DNA of 64,000 nt from Zymobacter sp047495495 (GTDB lineage: Bacteria; Pseudomonadota; Gammaproteobacteria; Pseudomonadales; Halomonadaceae): NCBI RefSeq assembly GCF_047495495.1, contig NZ_CP179930.1, forward strand, positions 1,054,001 to 1,118,000, given 5' to 3'. Shown in pieces: positions 1-9,423 of the stretch (position 1 is its first letter; each line of letters begins with the position of its first letter). Under the pieces are notes generated by a model. It saw only the letters and a list, made by a program, of their open reading frames with translations, did no database searches and was not told the DNA's origin. A program made the position numbers and the translations under genes.

Positions 1-897
1 GGGATTGATGCGCGAAAAGCGTTGCGGGCACGCTGCGCGCAGATTCGACCTTTCATCCCAGACATGATTGATGGGCGTCCATGGGAGGATTATCCGACCG
101 AACAGATTGCGCAGGATGAGCGTTTTTTCGCATGCGTTGCGGGTGCGCAGTGGCATGCGTTTGAAGGGTATGCCAATGGGCAGTATCTTATCGACCCTTG
201 CAAGTTGCTGTTGACAACCCCTGGAGTCGACGCGGTAACAGGCCATTATACTGAGTTTGGCGTGCCTGCAACCCTGTTGGCACACTATCTGCGTTCTCAT
301 GGCATTATTCCGGAAAAGACTGATCTGTATTCGATCCTCTTTTTGCTAACACCTGCCGAAAATGAAGACAAGATACACCGCTTGATTGATGCCTTGGTGG
401 CGTTTGAAGAGCATCTGGCAGCGGATTCGCCGCTATGCGAAGTACTACCTCATCTCTGTGATAACTACCGCGAACGCTATCGCGGCTATACGCTGCGTCA
501 GCTGTGTCAGGAAATGCACGATATCAATGTGCGCTATGACATGAAGGCGTTACAGAAGTCGATGTTCCAGGCTGAGTCACTACCCGATATAGCGGTGCTG
601 CCACAGTTGGCCAACCAAGCATTGATACGAGGTAATGTTGAATTGTTGCCGTTGGCCGAGATAAAAGGCCGAGTGGCCGCAGAAGGGGCATTGCCTTATC
701 CGCCGGGCATTCTGTGTGTCGTGCCCGGTGAGGTATGGAGCAACGTTGCATGGGTTTACTTCATGGCCTTGGAAGAAATGGTTAAAAGCTTACCGGGGCT
801 TACGCCAGAGTTGCAGGGTGTAAAGGTCAAGCCGGGTATTACAGATGCCTCGTCTTGTCTGATGGCCTATGTGGTATGCGACCCATCGCAGGTATAG
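1..897 (+). CDS. speF: Ornithine decarboxylase, C-terminal part (5' truncated by window edge)
   Basis: The reading frame is open from base 1, so the gene starts upstream; about 299 C-terminal residues are visible of the roughly 710-730 usual for the Orn/Lys/Arg decarboxylase family. The family decarboxylates ornithine to putrescine with PLP in the cytoplasm. Visible family landmarks are WHAFEGY, DPCKLLLTTPG, TDLYSILFLLTPAE and AEGALPYPPG, in the order and spacing of the SpeC/SpeF C-terminal domain. The PLP-binding lysine is outside the window. I cannot tell the constitutive (SpeC) from the acid-inducible (SpeF) form; the symbol is the closer match by eye. No terminator hairpin is evident downstream. 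Confidence 0.85.
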   Translation, partial: GIDARKALRARCAQIRPFIPDMIDGRPWEDYPTEQIAQDERFFACVAGAQWHAFEGYANGQYLIDPCKLLLTTPGVDAVTGHYTEFGVPATLLAHYLRSHGIIPEKTDLYSILFLLTPAENEDKIHRLIDALVAFEEHLAADSPLCEVLPHLCDNYRERYRGYTLRQLCQEMHDINVRYDMKALQKSMFQAESLPDIAVLPQLANQALIRGNVELLPLAEIKGRVAAEGALPYPPGILCVVPGEVWSNVAWVYFMALEEMVKSLPGLTPELQGVKVKPGITDASSCLMAYVVCDPSQV

Positions 898-1199
898 GGT
901 TCATTGTTCTGAGTGCTGCAGCGCATGATGCCTAGCATGGTATTGGGCGTCGTGCGCTGTGTAATTACCTATATTTGTGGATAAGCGCGGGGGCGTGGTC
1001 GGTCTAGAGTCGCGAAGGCTCCCTGCAAATGGACGCCTTACCGTTCAGTAATCGGTTTTTAGCATTTGTAAGAAGGCTCGGATGCTGACCATTTCAATGA
1101 ATTGATAACAAAAAGGCTTGCAATTTAAGGTCAGTTGCGTAGAATGCGCAGCGTTCACGGCGAGACGCCAAGTAGTTAGGCGCTTCACTTGAACTGTGT
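898..1199. other. Intergenic gap between the decarboxylase and tRNA-Val
   Basis: No open frame with a credible start and coding composition is visible. The only supported signal is the tRNA promoter near the right end. Confidence 0.6.
1118..1145 (+). promoter_or_regulatory. Probable sigma-70 promoter of the tRNA-Val pair
   Basis: TTGCAA at 1118-1123 and TAGAAT at 1140-1145 are separated by 16 bases. The -10 hexamer lies about 55 bases before the first tRNA, which is a plausible leader length. This is inferred from consensus only. Confidence 0.5.
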
Positions 1200-1276
1200 A
1201 GGACCGTAGCTCAGTTGGTTAGAGCGCCACGTTGACATCGTGGAGGTCAGCGGTTCGAATCCGCTCGGTCCTACCA
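1200..1276 (+). tRNA. tRNA-Val (anticodon GAC)
   Basis: This is a full 77-base cloverleaf. The acceptor AGGACCG pairs with CGGTCCT, followed by A and an encoded CCA. The anticodon stem CCACG/CGTGG encloses TTGACAT, giving anticodon GAC, which reads GUC and GUU. The T-arm GGTTCGAATCC is canonical. It resembles the Pseudomonas-type tRNA-Val(GAC). Confidence 0.95.
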
Positions 1277-1360
1277 ATCTTAGACATATCATGCGTTGAT
1301 ATGTATCAAGAGCGTCGCAGCGGTTTTCGTCGTGTTATGGCGAACTGTCGATCTCTTTGC

Positions 1361-1437
1361 AGGACCGTAGCTCAGTTGGTTAGAGCGCCACGTTGACATC
1401 GTGGAGGTCAGCGGTTCGAATCCGCTCGGTCCTACCA
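1361..1437 (+). tRNA. tRNA-Val (anticodon GAC), second copy
   Basis: It is identical in sequence to the copy 84 bases upstream, including the encoded CCA. The two are probably co-transcribed, since only one promoter-like sequence is seen and a terminator follows this copy directly. Confidence 0.95.
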
Positions 1438-1445
1438 GTTGCCAA

Positions 1446-1475
1446 ACCCCGCTGAGACGATCGGCGGGGTTTTTT
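1446..1475 (+). terminator. Rho-independent terminator of the tRNA pair
   Basis: ACCCCGC (1446-1452) pairs with GCGGGGT (1464-1470), followed by a T run. It lies eight bases after the second tRNA. Confidence 0.85.
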
Positions 1476-1935
1476 GCGTGCGCGTTGCCCAAGCAGTCCG
1501 TGTATATGGCCGCAAATAAAGCCCTTTATCAAGCCATGGTGTGCGTCGATAACAGTGGTGGTATCACTGTCACGATTCCGCGCGTTGCCATGTCTGCGGT
1601 AGCGTTCTCTATCACTGAAGCCTTGTGGTGTGTAGACCCTATGCGCCATGAGCGCTATCGTTGATAGCTGCATTGTCGTGCTGGTCGTTTCGTTGACCTG
1701 CGTGGTGGTTCGGAAACTCGCGGGTAGGGCATGCCTCTGTGCGTGCCTTGCGTTTGCCTAGTCGGCAGCGCTATACGGGGCGGCTTCTGCATCGCGGTCT
1801 TCGGTGCGGGCATGTCAATGGTAAAGCTTCCCATTGGACGTGATCGGTGATGCGTAAAGCAGTGCAGCGCCGAGGTAGTGCCTGACGGCCTACGCTCGAT
1901 ACACTCCCTGAATTTCAAGTGCGAACGGCAGCCTT
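1476..1935. other. Intergenic gap upstream of apt
   Basis: Short overlapping open frames occur on both strands, but none has a ribosome binding site or a recognisable product. I see no clear RNA or repeat here. Confidence 0.5.
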
Positions 1936-2523
1936 ATGACTTCGACATTGGCGGATACGTCTTCCCAGCAGAACGGCACCAGCGTTTATGGTGACTACAT
2001 CAAGTCTGTGATCCGTACGGTACGTGACTGGCCGACTCCCGGCGTCAATTTCCGTGATATCACGCCGCTGCTGCAGAACAGCGCAGCCTTCCGCAAGCTG
2101 ATCGACAGCTTTGTGCATCGTTATCAGGAACTCAATATCGACGCGATCGCCGCTATCGACGCGCGCGGTTTCATCATCGGGGCCCCTCTGGCTTACGAAA
2201 TGGGGTGCAGTTTCGTTCCTGTACGCAAGAAAGGTAAACTGCCTTTCAAAACCATCAGTGAAACCTACAAGCTGGAATACGGCGAAGCGACCGTCGAGCT
2301 GAATTCCGACGCCTTCAAAAAAGGTGATCGCATTGTCGTGGTAGACGATCTGATCGCGACGGGTGGCACCATGCTGGCAGCAGCCAAGCTCATTGAGCGT
2401 ACGGGTGGGGAAGTCGTCGAAACGGCGGCCATCATCGACCTGCCTGAGCTGGGTGGCTCACGTCATATCCGCGAAGCCGGTCATAACGTCTTCGCCGTCT
2501 GTTCCTTTACCGAATCGGAGTAA
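1936..2523 (+). CDS. apt: Adenine phosphoribosyltransferase
   Basis: It converts adenine plus PRPP to AMP in purine salvage (cytoplasm). The 195-residue product matches the family length (about 180) plus a short N-terminal tail. Visible motifs are PGVNFRDITPLL near residue 35, DARGFIIGAPLA near 75-86, and the PRPP-binding loop VVVDDLIATGGT at 134-145. The gene is followed after eight bases by gpt on the same strand, so the two salvage enzymes are probably one transcript. Confidence 0.95.
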   Translation: MTSTLADTSSQQNGTSVYGDYIKSVIRTVRDWPTPGVNFRDITPLLQNSAAFRKLIDSFVHRYQELNIDAIAAIDARGFIIGAPLAYEMGCSFVPVRKKGKLPFKTISETYKLEYGEATVELNSDAFKKGDRIVVVDDLIATGGTMLAAAKLIERTGGEVVETAAIIDLPELGGSRHIREAGHNVFAVCSFTESE

Positions 2524-2531
2524 ACCGTATC

Positions 2532-2993
2532 ATGGCAAGCAGCGAGCGATATCAGCGCTACTTCAAGGTCTCTTGGGATCGCCTTCAGAACGATATCCGG
2601 GAACTCTGCAAGGACCTTGAGGGTCGCACGTTCAAAGGCATCATTGCCATCGCACGTGGGGGCCTGATTCCCACGGGGCTGTTCGCCCAAGAAATGGGGC
2701 TGCGCAATATCGATACCCTTTGCGTGCAGAGCTACGATGCCATGTCGCAGCGTGAAGGCGTTACGGTCGATAAGGGCGTTGATCATGACGGCGAAGGCTG
2801 GTTGCTGATTGATGACCTCGTGGATACCGGCAAGACGGCACGTATTGTACGTGAGCTGCTGCCCAAAGCGCTGTTCATCACCGTGTATGCTAAGCCGGAA
2901 GGGCGTCCTCTGGTTGATCGTTTCCATACGGAAGTGTCCCAGGATACGTGGGTGGTCTTCCCGTGGGAGCCGAACCCGCCGGCAGACGCTTGA
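2532..2993 (+). CDS. gpt: Xanthine-guanine phosphoribosyltransferase
   Basis: It salvages guanine, xanthine and hypoxanthine with PRPP. The 153 residues equal the length of E. coli Gpt (152). ARGGL at 41-45 and the PRPP loop LLIDDLVDTGKT at 91-102 are in place. The C-terminal AKPEGRPLVD...DTWVVFPWE matches the Gpt pattern AKPAGRPLVD...DTWIEQPWD, which distinguishes it from HPRT and Apt. It starts eight bases after apt; ung follows 50 bases on. Confidence 0.9.
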   Translation: MASSERYQRYFKVSWDRLQNDIRELCKDLEGRTFKGIIAIARGGLIPTGLFAQEMGLRNIDTLCVQSYDAMSQREGVTVDKGVDHDGEGWLLIDDLVDTGKTARIVRELLPKALFITVYAKPEGRPLVDRFHTEVSQDTWVVFPWEPNPPADA

Positions 2994-3032
2994 GCGTGAC
3001 GTTCAAAGCGCAAGAAGAAAGCAGTGGGTCAT

Positions 3033-3040
3033 TGGAGGAG
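3033..3040 (+). promoter_or_regulatory. Ribosome binding site deciding the ung start
   Basis: TTGGAGGA lies just upstream of the ATG at 3044. The frame is open further upstream into gpt, but no comparable site precedes the earlier start codons, and the family N-terminus begins here. Confidence 0.6.
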
Positions 3041-3043
3041 TGC

Positions 3044-3748
3044 ATGACAACATCGGTATTGCCTGACGACTGGAATGCAGAGCTGGGGCAAGAATTTGAA
3101 GCACCTTATATGCAGAAGCTCAAGGCGTTTCTGCGGACGCGTAAGGATGCTCACCGCGTCATCTATCCCCATTCGTCCAACTGGTTTCGTGCTTTCCAGC
3201 TTACTCCGCTGGAGCAAGTTAAGGTCGTGATACTGGGCCAAGACCCGTATCATGGGCCCGGCCAGGCCCACGGGCTGTGCTTCTCGGTACGGCCCGGTGT
3301 GGCAACGCCGCCGTCGCTGGTCAATATTTATAAGGAACTGGCGGCAGATGATGTGCCTTTCCAACCAGTGAACCACGGTTTTCTGGAAAGCTGGGCGCAG
3401 CAGGGCATTATGATGCTCAACAGTGTGTTGACCGTTGAGCAAGGGCAGGCAGGTTCACACCGCAATCAAGGGTGGGAAACCTTTACCGATCGAGCAATCG
3501 AAGTCATCAATCGTCGTTGCCCGCATGTCGTGTTCCTGCTGTGGGGCAGCTACGCTCAGAAGAAAGCCGCCTTTGTGGATCGTCAGCGCCATCTGGTGCT
3601 GCATGCACCTCACCCGTCGCCGTTGGCGGCACACCGCGGTTTCTTTGGCTGTCGGCACTTTTCGCAGGCCAATCAGTTCTTGGTGGCGAAAGGGATGGCA
3701 CCCATTGAATGGCAGCTGCCTTCCCACGTCGAGCCGATGGCACACTGA
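3044..3748 (+). CDS. ung: Uracil-DNA glycosylase, family 1
   Basis: It removes uracil from DNA in base excision repair. The 234 residues from the ATG at 3044 fit the family (E. coli 229). The water-activating loop GQDPYHG is at 65-71, with its Asp at 67. The minor-groove leucine/His motif HPSPLA is near 190-195, followed by HRGFFGCRHF. An upstream extension overlapping gpt is possible but lacks a better ribosome binding site. It sits between purine and pyrimidine salvage genes. Confidence 0.95.
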   Translation: MTTSVLPDDWNAELGQEFEAPYMQKLKAFLRTRKDAHRVIYPHSSNWFRAFQLTPLEQVKVVILGQDPYHGPGQAHGLCFSVRPGVATPPSLVNIYKELAADDVPFQPVNHGFLESWAQQGIMMLNSVLTVEQGQAGSHRNQGWETFTDRAIEVINRRCPHVVFLLWGSYAQKKAAFVDRQRHLVLHAPHPSPLAAHRGFFGCRHFSQANQFLVAKGMAPIEWQLPSHVEPMAH

Positions 3749-3758
3749 ATGCCTTCAA

Positions 3759-3792
3759 CGGCCAATGATATGGTCCTTACTGTCATTGGCCG
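3759..3792 (+). terminator. Hairpin between ung and upp, possible terminator or attenuator
   Basis: CGGCCAATGA (3759-3768) pairs with TCATTGGCCG (3783-3792). No T tract follows, so it is a weak intrinsic terminator at best and may instead protect the ung transcript end. Confidence 0.4.
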
Positions 3793-3853
3793 CACCATGA
3801 TGCCTCGGCATCATCGTTATTCATCACGTTAGACTATCTGTCGAGAGAACCCT

Positions 3854-4483
3854 ATGGCCGTTTATGCGATCGACCACCCTCTGGTAAAACACAAAGTGGG
3901 CCTGATGCGCTCTGCCAATCTGAGCACCAAGCTCTTCCGCGAACTGGCGAGTGAAGTCGCCGAGCTGCTGACCTATGAAGCAACGCGGGGTCTTGAGCTT
4001 GAGAAACGGACGATCGAGGGCTGGTCGGGTGAGCCGCTGCTCGTCGACAAGATCAAAGGCAAGAAAGTCACGATTGTACCGATCCTGCGTGCCGGCATTG
4101 GCATGATGGACGGTGTGACCAACCTGATCCCCAGTGCACGTATCAGCGTTGTGGGCCTGTACCGCAATGAAGAAACGCTTGAGCCGGTACCGTACTTCGA
4201 GAAATTCGTAAGTCAGCTGGACGAGCGCCTTGCGCTGATCATCGACCCGATGTTGGCGACCGGTGGTTCTGTCATCGCGACTATCGACATGCTGAAGAAG
4301 CATAAATGTCGCGAGATCAAGGTCATCGTTCTGGTTGCTGCACCAGAAGGGATCAAGCGCGTTCAGGATGCGCACCCGGATGTAGACATCTATGCGGCCT
4401 CCGTCGATGACGGCCTGAACGAGCACGGCTATATCGTGCCGGGTCTGGGCGATGCGGGTGATAAGCTGTTCGGTACGCGCTAA
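3854..4483 (+). CDS. upp: Uracil phosphoribosyltransferase
   Basis: It converts uracil plus PRPP to UMP. The 209 residues match E. coli Upp (208). Visible motifs are the uracil/PRPP loop IIDPMLATGGS at 129-139, VPILRAGIGMMDG near 75-87, and the C-terminal GYIVPGLGDAGD, which contacts uracil. It carries its own upstream gap with a hairpin, so it may be separately expressed from apt-gpt-ung. No UraA-type permease is adjacent, unlike the common upp-uraA order. Confidence 0.95.
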   Translation: MAVYAIDHPLVKHKVGLMRSANLSTKLFRELASEVAELLTYEATRGLELEKRTIEGWSGEPLLVDKIKGKKVTIVPILRAGIGMMDGVTNLIPSARISVVGLYRNEETLEPVPYFEKFVSQLDERLALIIDPMLATGGSVIATIDMLKKHKCREIKVIVLVAAPEGIKRVQDAHPDVDIYAASVDDGLNEHGYIVPGLGDAGDKLFGTR

Positions 4484-4797
4484 GCCTTACCGAAAGCCCA
4501 ATGTTATCGCAGATACCCGCCATGACACTCTGTCATGGCGGGTATCGTCGTTTTGGCGATGTCGATATGGCGTTAGAGTTGCGATAGACATATGGCAGCA
4601 TTCGGTAACGAAGGGTGAGCATCTCCATGCAGCGCTAACCGAAATCGCACGTAATGGTCTGAATATTGCAGGGTATTTGTCAGATGATGTGCGCCGTTTC
4701 GCGTACAGTGCCTATCATATTGTTCACTGTATAAATACGGATCGACTCGAATTTGTGCTGAGACGGTGGTAGACCCCTTCGATATTCCTTAAAGGCC
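4484..4797. other. Intergenic gap between upp and ggt
   Basis: The gap contains the strong inverted repeat listed separately. The remainder shows no credible gene. Confidence 0.5.
4511..4547 (+). terminator. Long perfect hairpin after upp, likely terminator
   Basis: GATACCCGCCATGACA is followed after CTC by its reverse complement. A short T-rich stretch (CGTCGTTTT) comes next. The stem is unusually long, about 16 bp. Confidence 0.7.
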
Positions 4798-6576
4798 ATG
4801 ATGACAATGAAACTGGCGCAGACCTTGGCGTTTTCCTCTTTCTTGCTGGGCACCTTACCAGCAGTCAGTTCTTCAGTAATGGCGGCGATATTGCCCGCAG
4901 TAGAAGCACGCCATGCCATGGTGGTCAGTGCACAGGCGCTGGCTGCTCAAGTGGGTGCGGATATCCTCAAACAGGGCGGCAATGCGATTGATGCTGCCGT
5001 TGCCGTAGGCTATGCCGAAGCGGTTGTGAATCCTTGCTGCGGCAACATCGGCGGCGGTGGCTTCATGACGCTCCACCTTGCTGATGGGCGTGATCTGTTC
5101 GTCGACTTTCGTGAAACCGCTCCGGCGGCCGCTTCCGCAGATATGTACCTGACGCCGGAAGGCAATGTGCGCAAAGGGGAGAGCATGTACGGCTATCGTG
5201 CCGTAGGCGTGCCGGGAACGGTCAAAGGACTGACGCTGGTACACCGACAGTTTGGGCGGTTGACGCGCCAGCAGGTGATGGCACCTGCGATTAAGCTGGC
5301 GCGTGAAGGGTTCATTCTGACGCGTGCTGATACTGATATCATGGATGCCAAGGTTGATCTGTTCCGTAAGAATGCCGAAACCGCGCGTATTTTCCTGCGC
5401 CCGGATGGCTCTGCATGGCAGCCGGGGGATCGCTTCGTTCAGCGCGATTTAGCGCACACCCTGCAGGCCATCGCGGCGAAAGGGGATGAGGCGTTCTATC
5501 AGGGCCGCATTCCCGCCGCCATTGCCGCCGCTTCGCGCCAGCATGGTGGGCTGCTGACCGAAAGCGATTTTGCACGCTATGAAGCGAAGATGCGGACACC
5601 GCTGAGCTGCGATTACCGGGGCTACAAAGTGATTTCTGCTCCGCCGCCCAGTTCGGGAGGTGTCACGCTGTGCGAGACCTTGAACATCATGGAAGGCTAT
5701 GACCTGACCAAAAGCGGTTTTAACAGCGCGGCGACGCTTCATGTGATGACTGAGGCGCTGCGCCGTGCTTACGCTGACCGCAACACCTATCTGGGCGATC
5801 CCGACTTCATTGATAATCCGATCAGCCATCTTCTCGATAAACACTATGCCGCCACGCTGCGGGCATCCATCACCGATCGTGCCACACCCTCTGCTGATAT
5901 CCGTCCGCCAGCCGATTTGCCTGAGCGTCCCGAAACTACGCACTATTCCGTCATGGATGAAGCAGGCAATGCCGTATCCACGACATTTACTATCAACGGG
6001 CGTTTCGGCTCGGGCGTCATCGCGCCGGGAACAGGTTTTCTGCTGAACGATGAGATGGATGACTTTACCGTTAAAGTCGGTGAGCAGAACTCGTATGGTC
6101 TGGTGCAAGGGGACCGCAATGCCATCGCGCCGAATAAGCGTCCGCTGTCGTCGATGGCTCCCACCATTGTGACCTATAAAGGGCAGGTCTATATGGTGGT
6201 CGGGACGCCCGGTGGTTCTCGCATTATCACGACCGTATTGCAGACTATCTCCAATGTGATCGACCATCACATGTCGCTTCAGGAAGCCGTGGATGCACCG
6301 CGTATTCATCATCAGTGGTGGCCGGATCGTATCTTCTACGAAACGAGAGGGCTTTCTGCAGACACGCAGGCCGTGTTGAAGGCGCAGGGCTATACGCTTC
6401 AGGAACAAACACCTTGGAGCGGCGTGGCGGCGATCATGAAAGGGCTGCCTGACATCAGCGAACAGTCGGTTGAATCATCAGGTAATGATGGTGTGCTGTC
6501 GGGTAAAGTGCGTGCCGGGTATGTCTACGGTAGCAATGATGCGCGTCGCCCGGCGGGGGCTGCCAAAGGCTTCTAG
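4798..6576 (+). CDS. ggt: Gamma-glutamyltransferase (periplasmic proenzyme)
   Basis: It hydrolyses or transfers the gamma-glutamyl group of glutathione in the periplasm. The 592-residue product begins with a Sec-type signal peptide (hydrophobic 8-25, likely cut near AIL-PAVEA). Maturation splits the chain before the first Thr of the TTHYS motif at 380-384, which becomes the nucleophile of the small subunit; NAVSTTFTINGRFGSGV follows. GGNAIDAAVAVGYAE near 60-74 and PPPSSGGVTLCE near 282-293 are family blocks. Several in-frame ATGs lie at the start (4798, 4801, 4807), so the exact first residue is uncertain. It appears monocistronic. Confidence 0.93.
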   Translation: MMTMKLAQTLAFSSFLLGTLPAVSSSVMAAILPAVEARHAMVVSAQALAAQVGADILKQGGNAIDAAVAVGYAEAVVNPCCGNIGGGGFMTLHLADGRDLFVDFRETAPAAASADMYLTPEGNVRKGESMYGYRAVGVPGTVKGLTLVHRQFGRLTRQQVMAPAIKLAREGFILTRADTDIMDAKVDLFRKNAETARIFLRPDGSAWQPGDRFVQRDLAHTLQAIAAKGDEAFYQGRIPAAIAAASRQHGGLLTESDFARYEAKMRTPLSCDYRGYKVISAPPPSSGGVTLCETLNIMEGYDLTKSGFNSAATLHVMTEALRRAYADRNTYLGDPDFIDNPISHLLDKHYAATLRASITDRATPSADIRPPADLPERPETTHYSVMDEAGNAVSTTFTINGRFGSGVIAPGTGFLLNDEMDDFTVKVGEQNSYGLVQGDRNAIAPNKRPLSSMAPTIVTYKGQVYMVVGTPGGSRIITTVLQTISNVIDHHMSLQEAVDAPRIHHQWWPDRIFYETRGLSADTQAVLKAQGYTLQEQTPWSGVAAIMKGLPDISEQSVESSGNDGVLSGKVRAGYVYGSNDARRPAGAAKGF

Positions 6577-6704
6577 TGCGGTCGTGATGAACGCTCTGCC
6601 TTGGCGTGCGGCGTTGCAGGTAGGCAGGGCGTTTGAGCATCGCGATCGTACTTGGAGCGTCAGCGCTTCATGTGAATTGACGGGCGCTGGCAGTGCAGAC
6701 AAGG

Positions 6705-6733
6705 ACCGGCTCGTCCTTCAAAAGAGCCGGTCA
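6705..6733. terminator. Bidirectional hairpin between convergent ggt and the RNase J-like gene
   Basis: GACCGGCTC pairs with GAGCCGGTC across an 11-base loop. The right arm overlaps the stop codon of the minus-strand gene. The T tracts are poor, so efficiency is uncertain. Confidence 0.45.
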
Positions 6734-8374
6734 GGCGTGGGTGACGTCGAACAGGTCCAGATGCACAAAGCCTACCGTCACGCCGTTATCGAACAACCAG
6801 TGCTTCAAGGCATGCAGCAAGCGGTGACGTAGGTCGTCGATGTCGCGCTCGGTAGCATCGGCAAGACGATCGTCCAGCCAGTCCAGCACGCCGTCTTCAT
6901 CCAGTTCGATGCCCGGTGGCGGATCAATGACCGTGCGCCCTACGCGTTGCCAGCCATTGAGATCGCTGCGCAGCGGTACGATCACTGTCAGAGCATGGCG
7001 GGTACGGCGACGTACGCCCTGACGCTGAGCCTGTTGCTGTTCCATCAAGCGCGGCGTGAGCGTCAGCGTCTTGTGCAGCTGGATGTGCTGGCCGTTCCAC
7101 TGCAGCCATTCGCCATCAACGGGGCAATGTTCGCCTTGGATCCCCATGGCGTTGGCCAATGTCAGGTGAGCTTGCTGGTGCTCCAGAGTGCCGTGCACCG
7201 GCAGCAGATGCTGCGGTTCGACCCATGTGTAGAACGTGCGTAACTCATCCTGTGCGGGATGGCCCGAGGCGTGCAGGGTGGGGATGTGCTGTTCATCAAG
7301 GACATTGATGTCGCGTAGGCGTAGTGCCTTGCATACGGCTCCGATCGCTTCTTCGTTGCCAGGGATGATCTTGGACGAGAAGATGACGCCATCGCCCGGC
7401 TCAAGGTCAAGGTCACGGTGCCGCTGTTGGGCCATGCGGGCCACGGCGGCCTGCGGTTCGCCCTGACTGCCCGTCGCCAGTACCAAGACTTCTTCTTTGG
7501 GCAGGTAGCCGACGTCTTTCATGGGAACGGGCGTCGGAAAGTCGGTGAGGTAGCCCAGTACGCGAGCAATCTGAATCATGCGCTGCATGGCGCGGCCCGC
7601 GATAGCGATGCGGCGACCGCAGGCCTGCGCGGCCTGTGCCGTTGCGTGGATGCGGGCCAAATTACTGGCAAAACAGCTGACGACCACCCGCCCTTTGCAT
7701 TGTGCGATGGTGTCCTTTAGCGTCTCAGCAACGACGGCCTCGCTAATGGAATGCCCCGGTTCCATCGCGTTGGTGGAGTCGCCTACGACCAGTGATATGG
7801 GGGCCAAAGCGCGGAAGGCTTCCTCGCTGCTGGCCGGCCCGAGCAGCGGCGCAGGGTCGATCTTCCAGTCGCCGGTGTGCAGTACGCGGTGCGCCGGCGT
7901 GGTTAGCAGCAGCGCACAGCTTTCGGGAATGGAGTGGGTGACCGGCAGCGAGCGCAGGGTGAATTCACCTGCTTCGAAGGCTTCGCCAGGCTGGAATGTC
8001 TTGATGGCATGCGTCGAAAGACCGCGCTCCGAGAAGCGATAGCGCAGCATGGCGGCGACTAATGGCGTGGCCCATATCGCGCATCCCCAGTGCGGCCAGA
8101 GCCATGTAATGGCACCGATATGATCTTCGTGGCCGTGCGTGATGACGAGCGCGTCAGGCGTGATGCCTTCCTTGACAAGAGGCGCGATATCCGGCATCTG
8201 AACAGGGGTGCCCGGTAGGTCCTGTCGCAGTGCCATACCGCAGTCGATAGCCACCCAGGACGACGCATGGCCGTAGAGCGTCAGGTTCATGCCTATTTCG
8301 CCGCAGCCTCCCAGAAAGAGGATATCGAGCGGTGGGCGTTGACGTGGACGTATCTGTACCTGAGGTCGGTTCAT
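6731..8374 (-). CDS. RNase J-like metallo-beta-lactamase/beta-CASP ribonuclease
   Basis: The 547-residue product has the length and order of RNase J: FLGGCGEIGMN near the N-terminus, the metal-binding HGHEDH at about 80-85, TGDWKIDP, and a C-terminal beta-CASP part with SASGHPAQDEL-like HASGHPAQDELRTFY and LPVHG. Family members are 5'-3' exo- and endoribonucleases; activity here is inferred. The start is placed at the ATG at 8374 (MNRPQVQ), because an in-frame ATG 60 bases earlier adds residues without family similarity. It is divergent from purU. Confidence 0.8.
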   Translation of the reverse strand: MNRPQVQIRPRQRPPLDILFLGGCGEIGMNLTLYGHASSWVAIDCGMALRQDLPGTPVQMPDIAPLVKEGITPDALVITHGHEDHIGAITWLWPHWGCAIWATPLVAAMLRYRFSERGLSTHAIKTFQPGEAFEAGEFTLRSLPVTHSIPESCALLLTTPAHRVLHTGDWKIDPAPLLGPASSEEAFRALAPISLVVGDSTNAMEPGHSISEAVVAETLKDTIAQCKGRVVVSCFASNLARIHATAQAAQACGRRIAIAGRAMQRMIQIARVLGYLTDFPTPVPMKDVGYLPKEEVLVLATGSQGEPQAAVARMAQQRHRDLDLEPGDGVIFSSKIIPGNEEAIGAVCKALRLRDINVLDEQHIPTLHASGHPAQDELRTFYTWVEPQHLLPVHGTLEHQQAHLTLANAMGIQGEHCPVDGEWLQWNGQHIQLHKTLTLTPRLMEQQQAQRQGVRRRTRHALTVIVPLRSDLNGWQRVGRTVIDPPPGIELDEDGVLDWLDDRLADATERDIDDLRHRLLHALKHWLFDNGVTVGFVHLDLFDVTHA

Positions 8375-8577
8375 TGTGCTGTCTATCGGCAAAGGGTGTT
8401 CCAATATACCTGACTCGGCAGGTTCCGGCAGCATTGATTGCCCGTACGCAAGTGCGGAGATATTCGTTACACTTTACGTAAGGTCGCCAGAAGCAACGGC
8501 TTATTGAAGCATTGCTCCTTGCGCAACATCAATGTCATGGATCGTTGATCCCGTTTATTTCGCAGGCCTTGTTCATC

Positions 8578-9423
8578 ATGTCTCATACCTATCGCTTGAT
8601 CGTTTCCTGTCCTGACCGTGTGGGTATCGTTGCGCGCGTTTCTGGTTTCATTGCCGAGCACGGCGGCTCTATTCTCGAAGCGGCCCAGCACTCTGATGTC
8701 ATCGAAAACCGTTTCTTCATGCGCTACGAAATTGCATTCGAGTGCGATGCTGAGCGTATTCGTCAGGGCTTTGCCCCCATTGCCGAAGAGTTCGGTATGA
8801 AGTGGCGTTTGCATGACGTGGCTGAACGCCCGCGCGTTGTCGTGATGGTTTCCAAGATGGCACACTGCTTGGTCGACCTGCTGTATCAGAATGCGACAGG
8901 TGAACTGCCGGGCGATATCGTGGCTGTTATTTCCAACCATGACGACCTGCGCGGAATGACGGAATGGCATGATATTCCCTTCCATCACGTGGCAGTGGAC
9001 AAAGACAACAAGCAGCCTGCTTTCGACGAAGTCGCTGAACTGGTCGACAGCTACAACTGCGATACACTGGTGCTAGCACGCTACATGCAGATCCTGCCGC
9101 CTGTGCTGTGTGAACGCTATCGTGGCCGAGTCATCAATATTCATCATAGCTTCTTGCCGTCCTTCGTGGGTGCGCGTCCCTATCACCAAGCCTACGATCG
9201 TGGTGTCAAACTGATCGGGGCTACCTGTCATTACGTTACGGAAGTGCTGGATGCGGGCCCAATCATCGAACAGGACATTCAGCGTGTAACGCATACCTGC
9301 CTGCCGGATGACCTCGTCCGTTTGGGGCGCGATGTCGAACGCCGTGTGCTGACGCGCGGTCTGCATTGGCACCTCGAAGACCGCGTACTGTTAAACGGTA
9401 ATCGTACGGTTGTATTTAGCTAA
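8578..9423 (+). CDS. purU: Formyltetrahydrofolate deformylase
   Basis: It hydrolyses 10-formyl-THF to formate and THF, supplying formate for purine synthesis and balancing one-carbon pools. The 281 residues are close to E. coli PurU (280). An N-terminal ACT domain (SCPDRVGIVARVSGFI, residues 9-24) is followed by the formyltransferase fold with INIHHSFLPSFVGARPY and GATCHYVTEVLDAGPIIEQD. The ATG at 8578 is chosen because the ACT domain begins there; the frame is open for 22 codons upstream. Confidence 0.93.
   Translation: MSHTYRLIVSCPDRVGIVARVSGFIAEHGGSILEAAQHSDVIENRFFMRYEIAFECDAERIRQGFAPIAEEFGMKWRLHDVAERPRVVVMVSKMAHCLVDLLYQNATGELPGDIVAVISNHDDLRGMTEWHDIPFHHVAVDKDNKQPAFDEVAELVDSYNCDTLVLARYMQILPPVLCERYRGRVINIHHSFLPSFVGARPYHQAYDRGVKLIGATCHYVTEVLDAGPIIEQDIQRVTHTCLPDDLVRLGRDVERRVLTRGLHWHLEDRVLLNGNRTVVFS

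Noticed and set aside
5449..6408. Long minus-strand open frame opposite ggt
   Set aside because: It lies wholly within a well-supported gene and has no motif; it is a codon-usage shadow.
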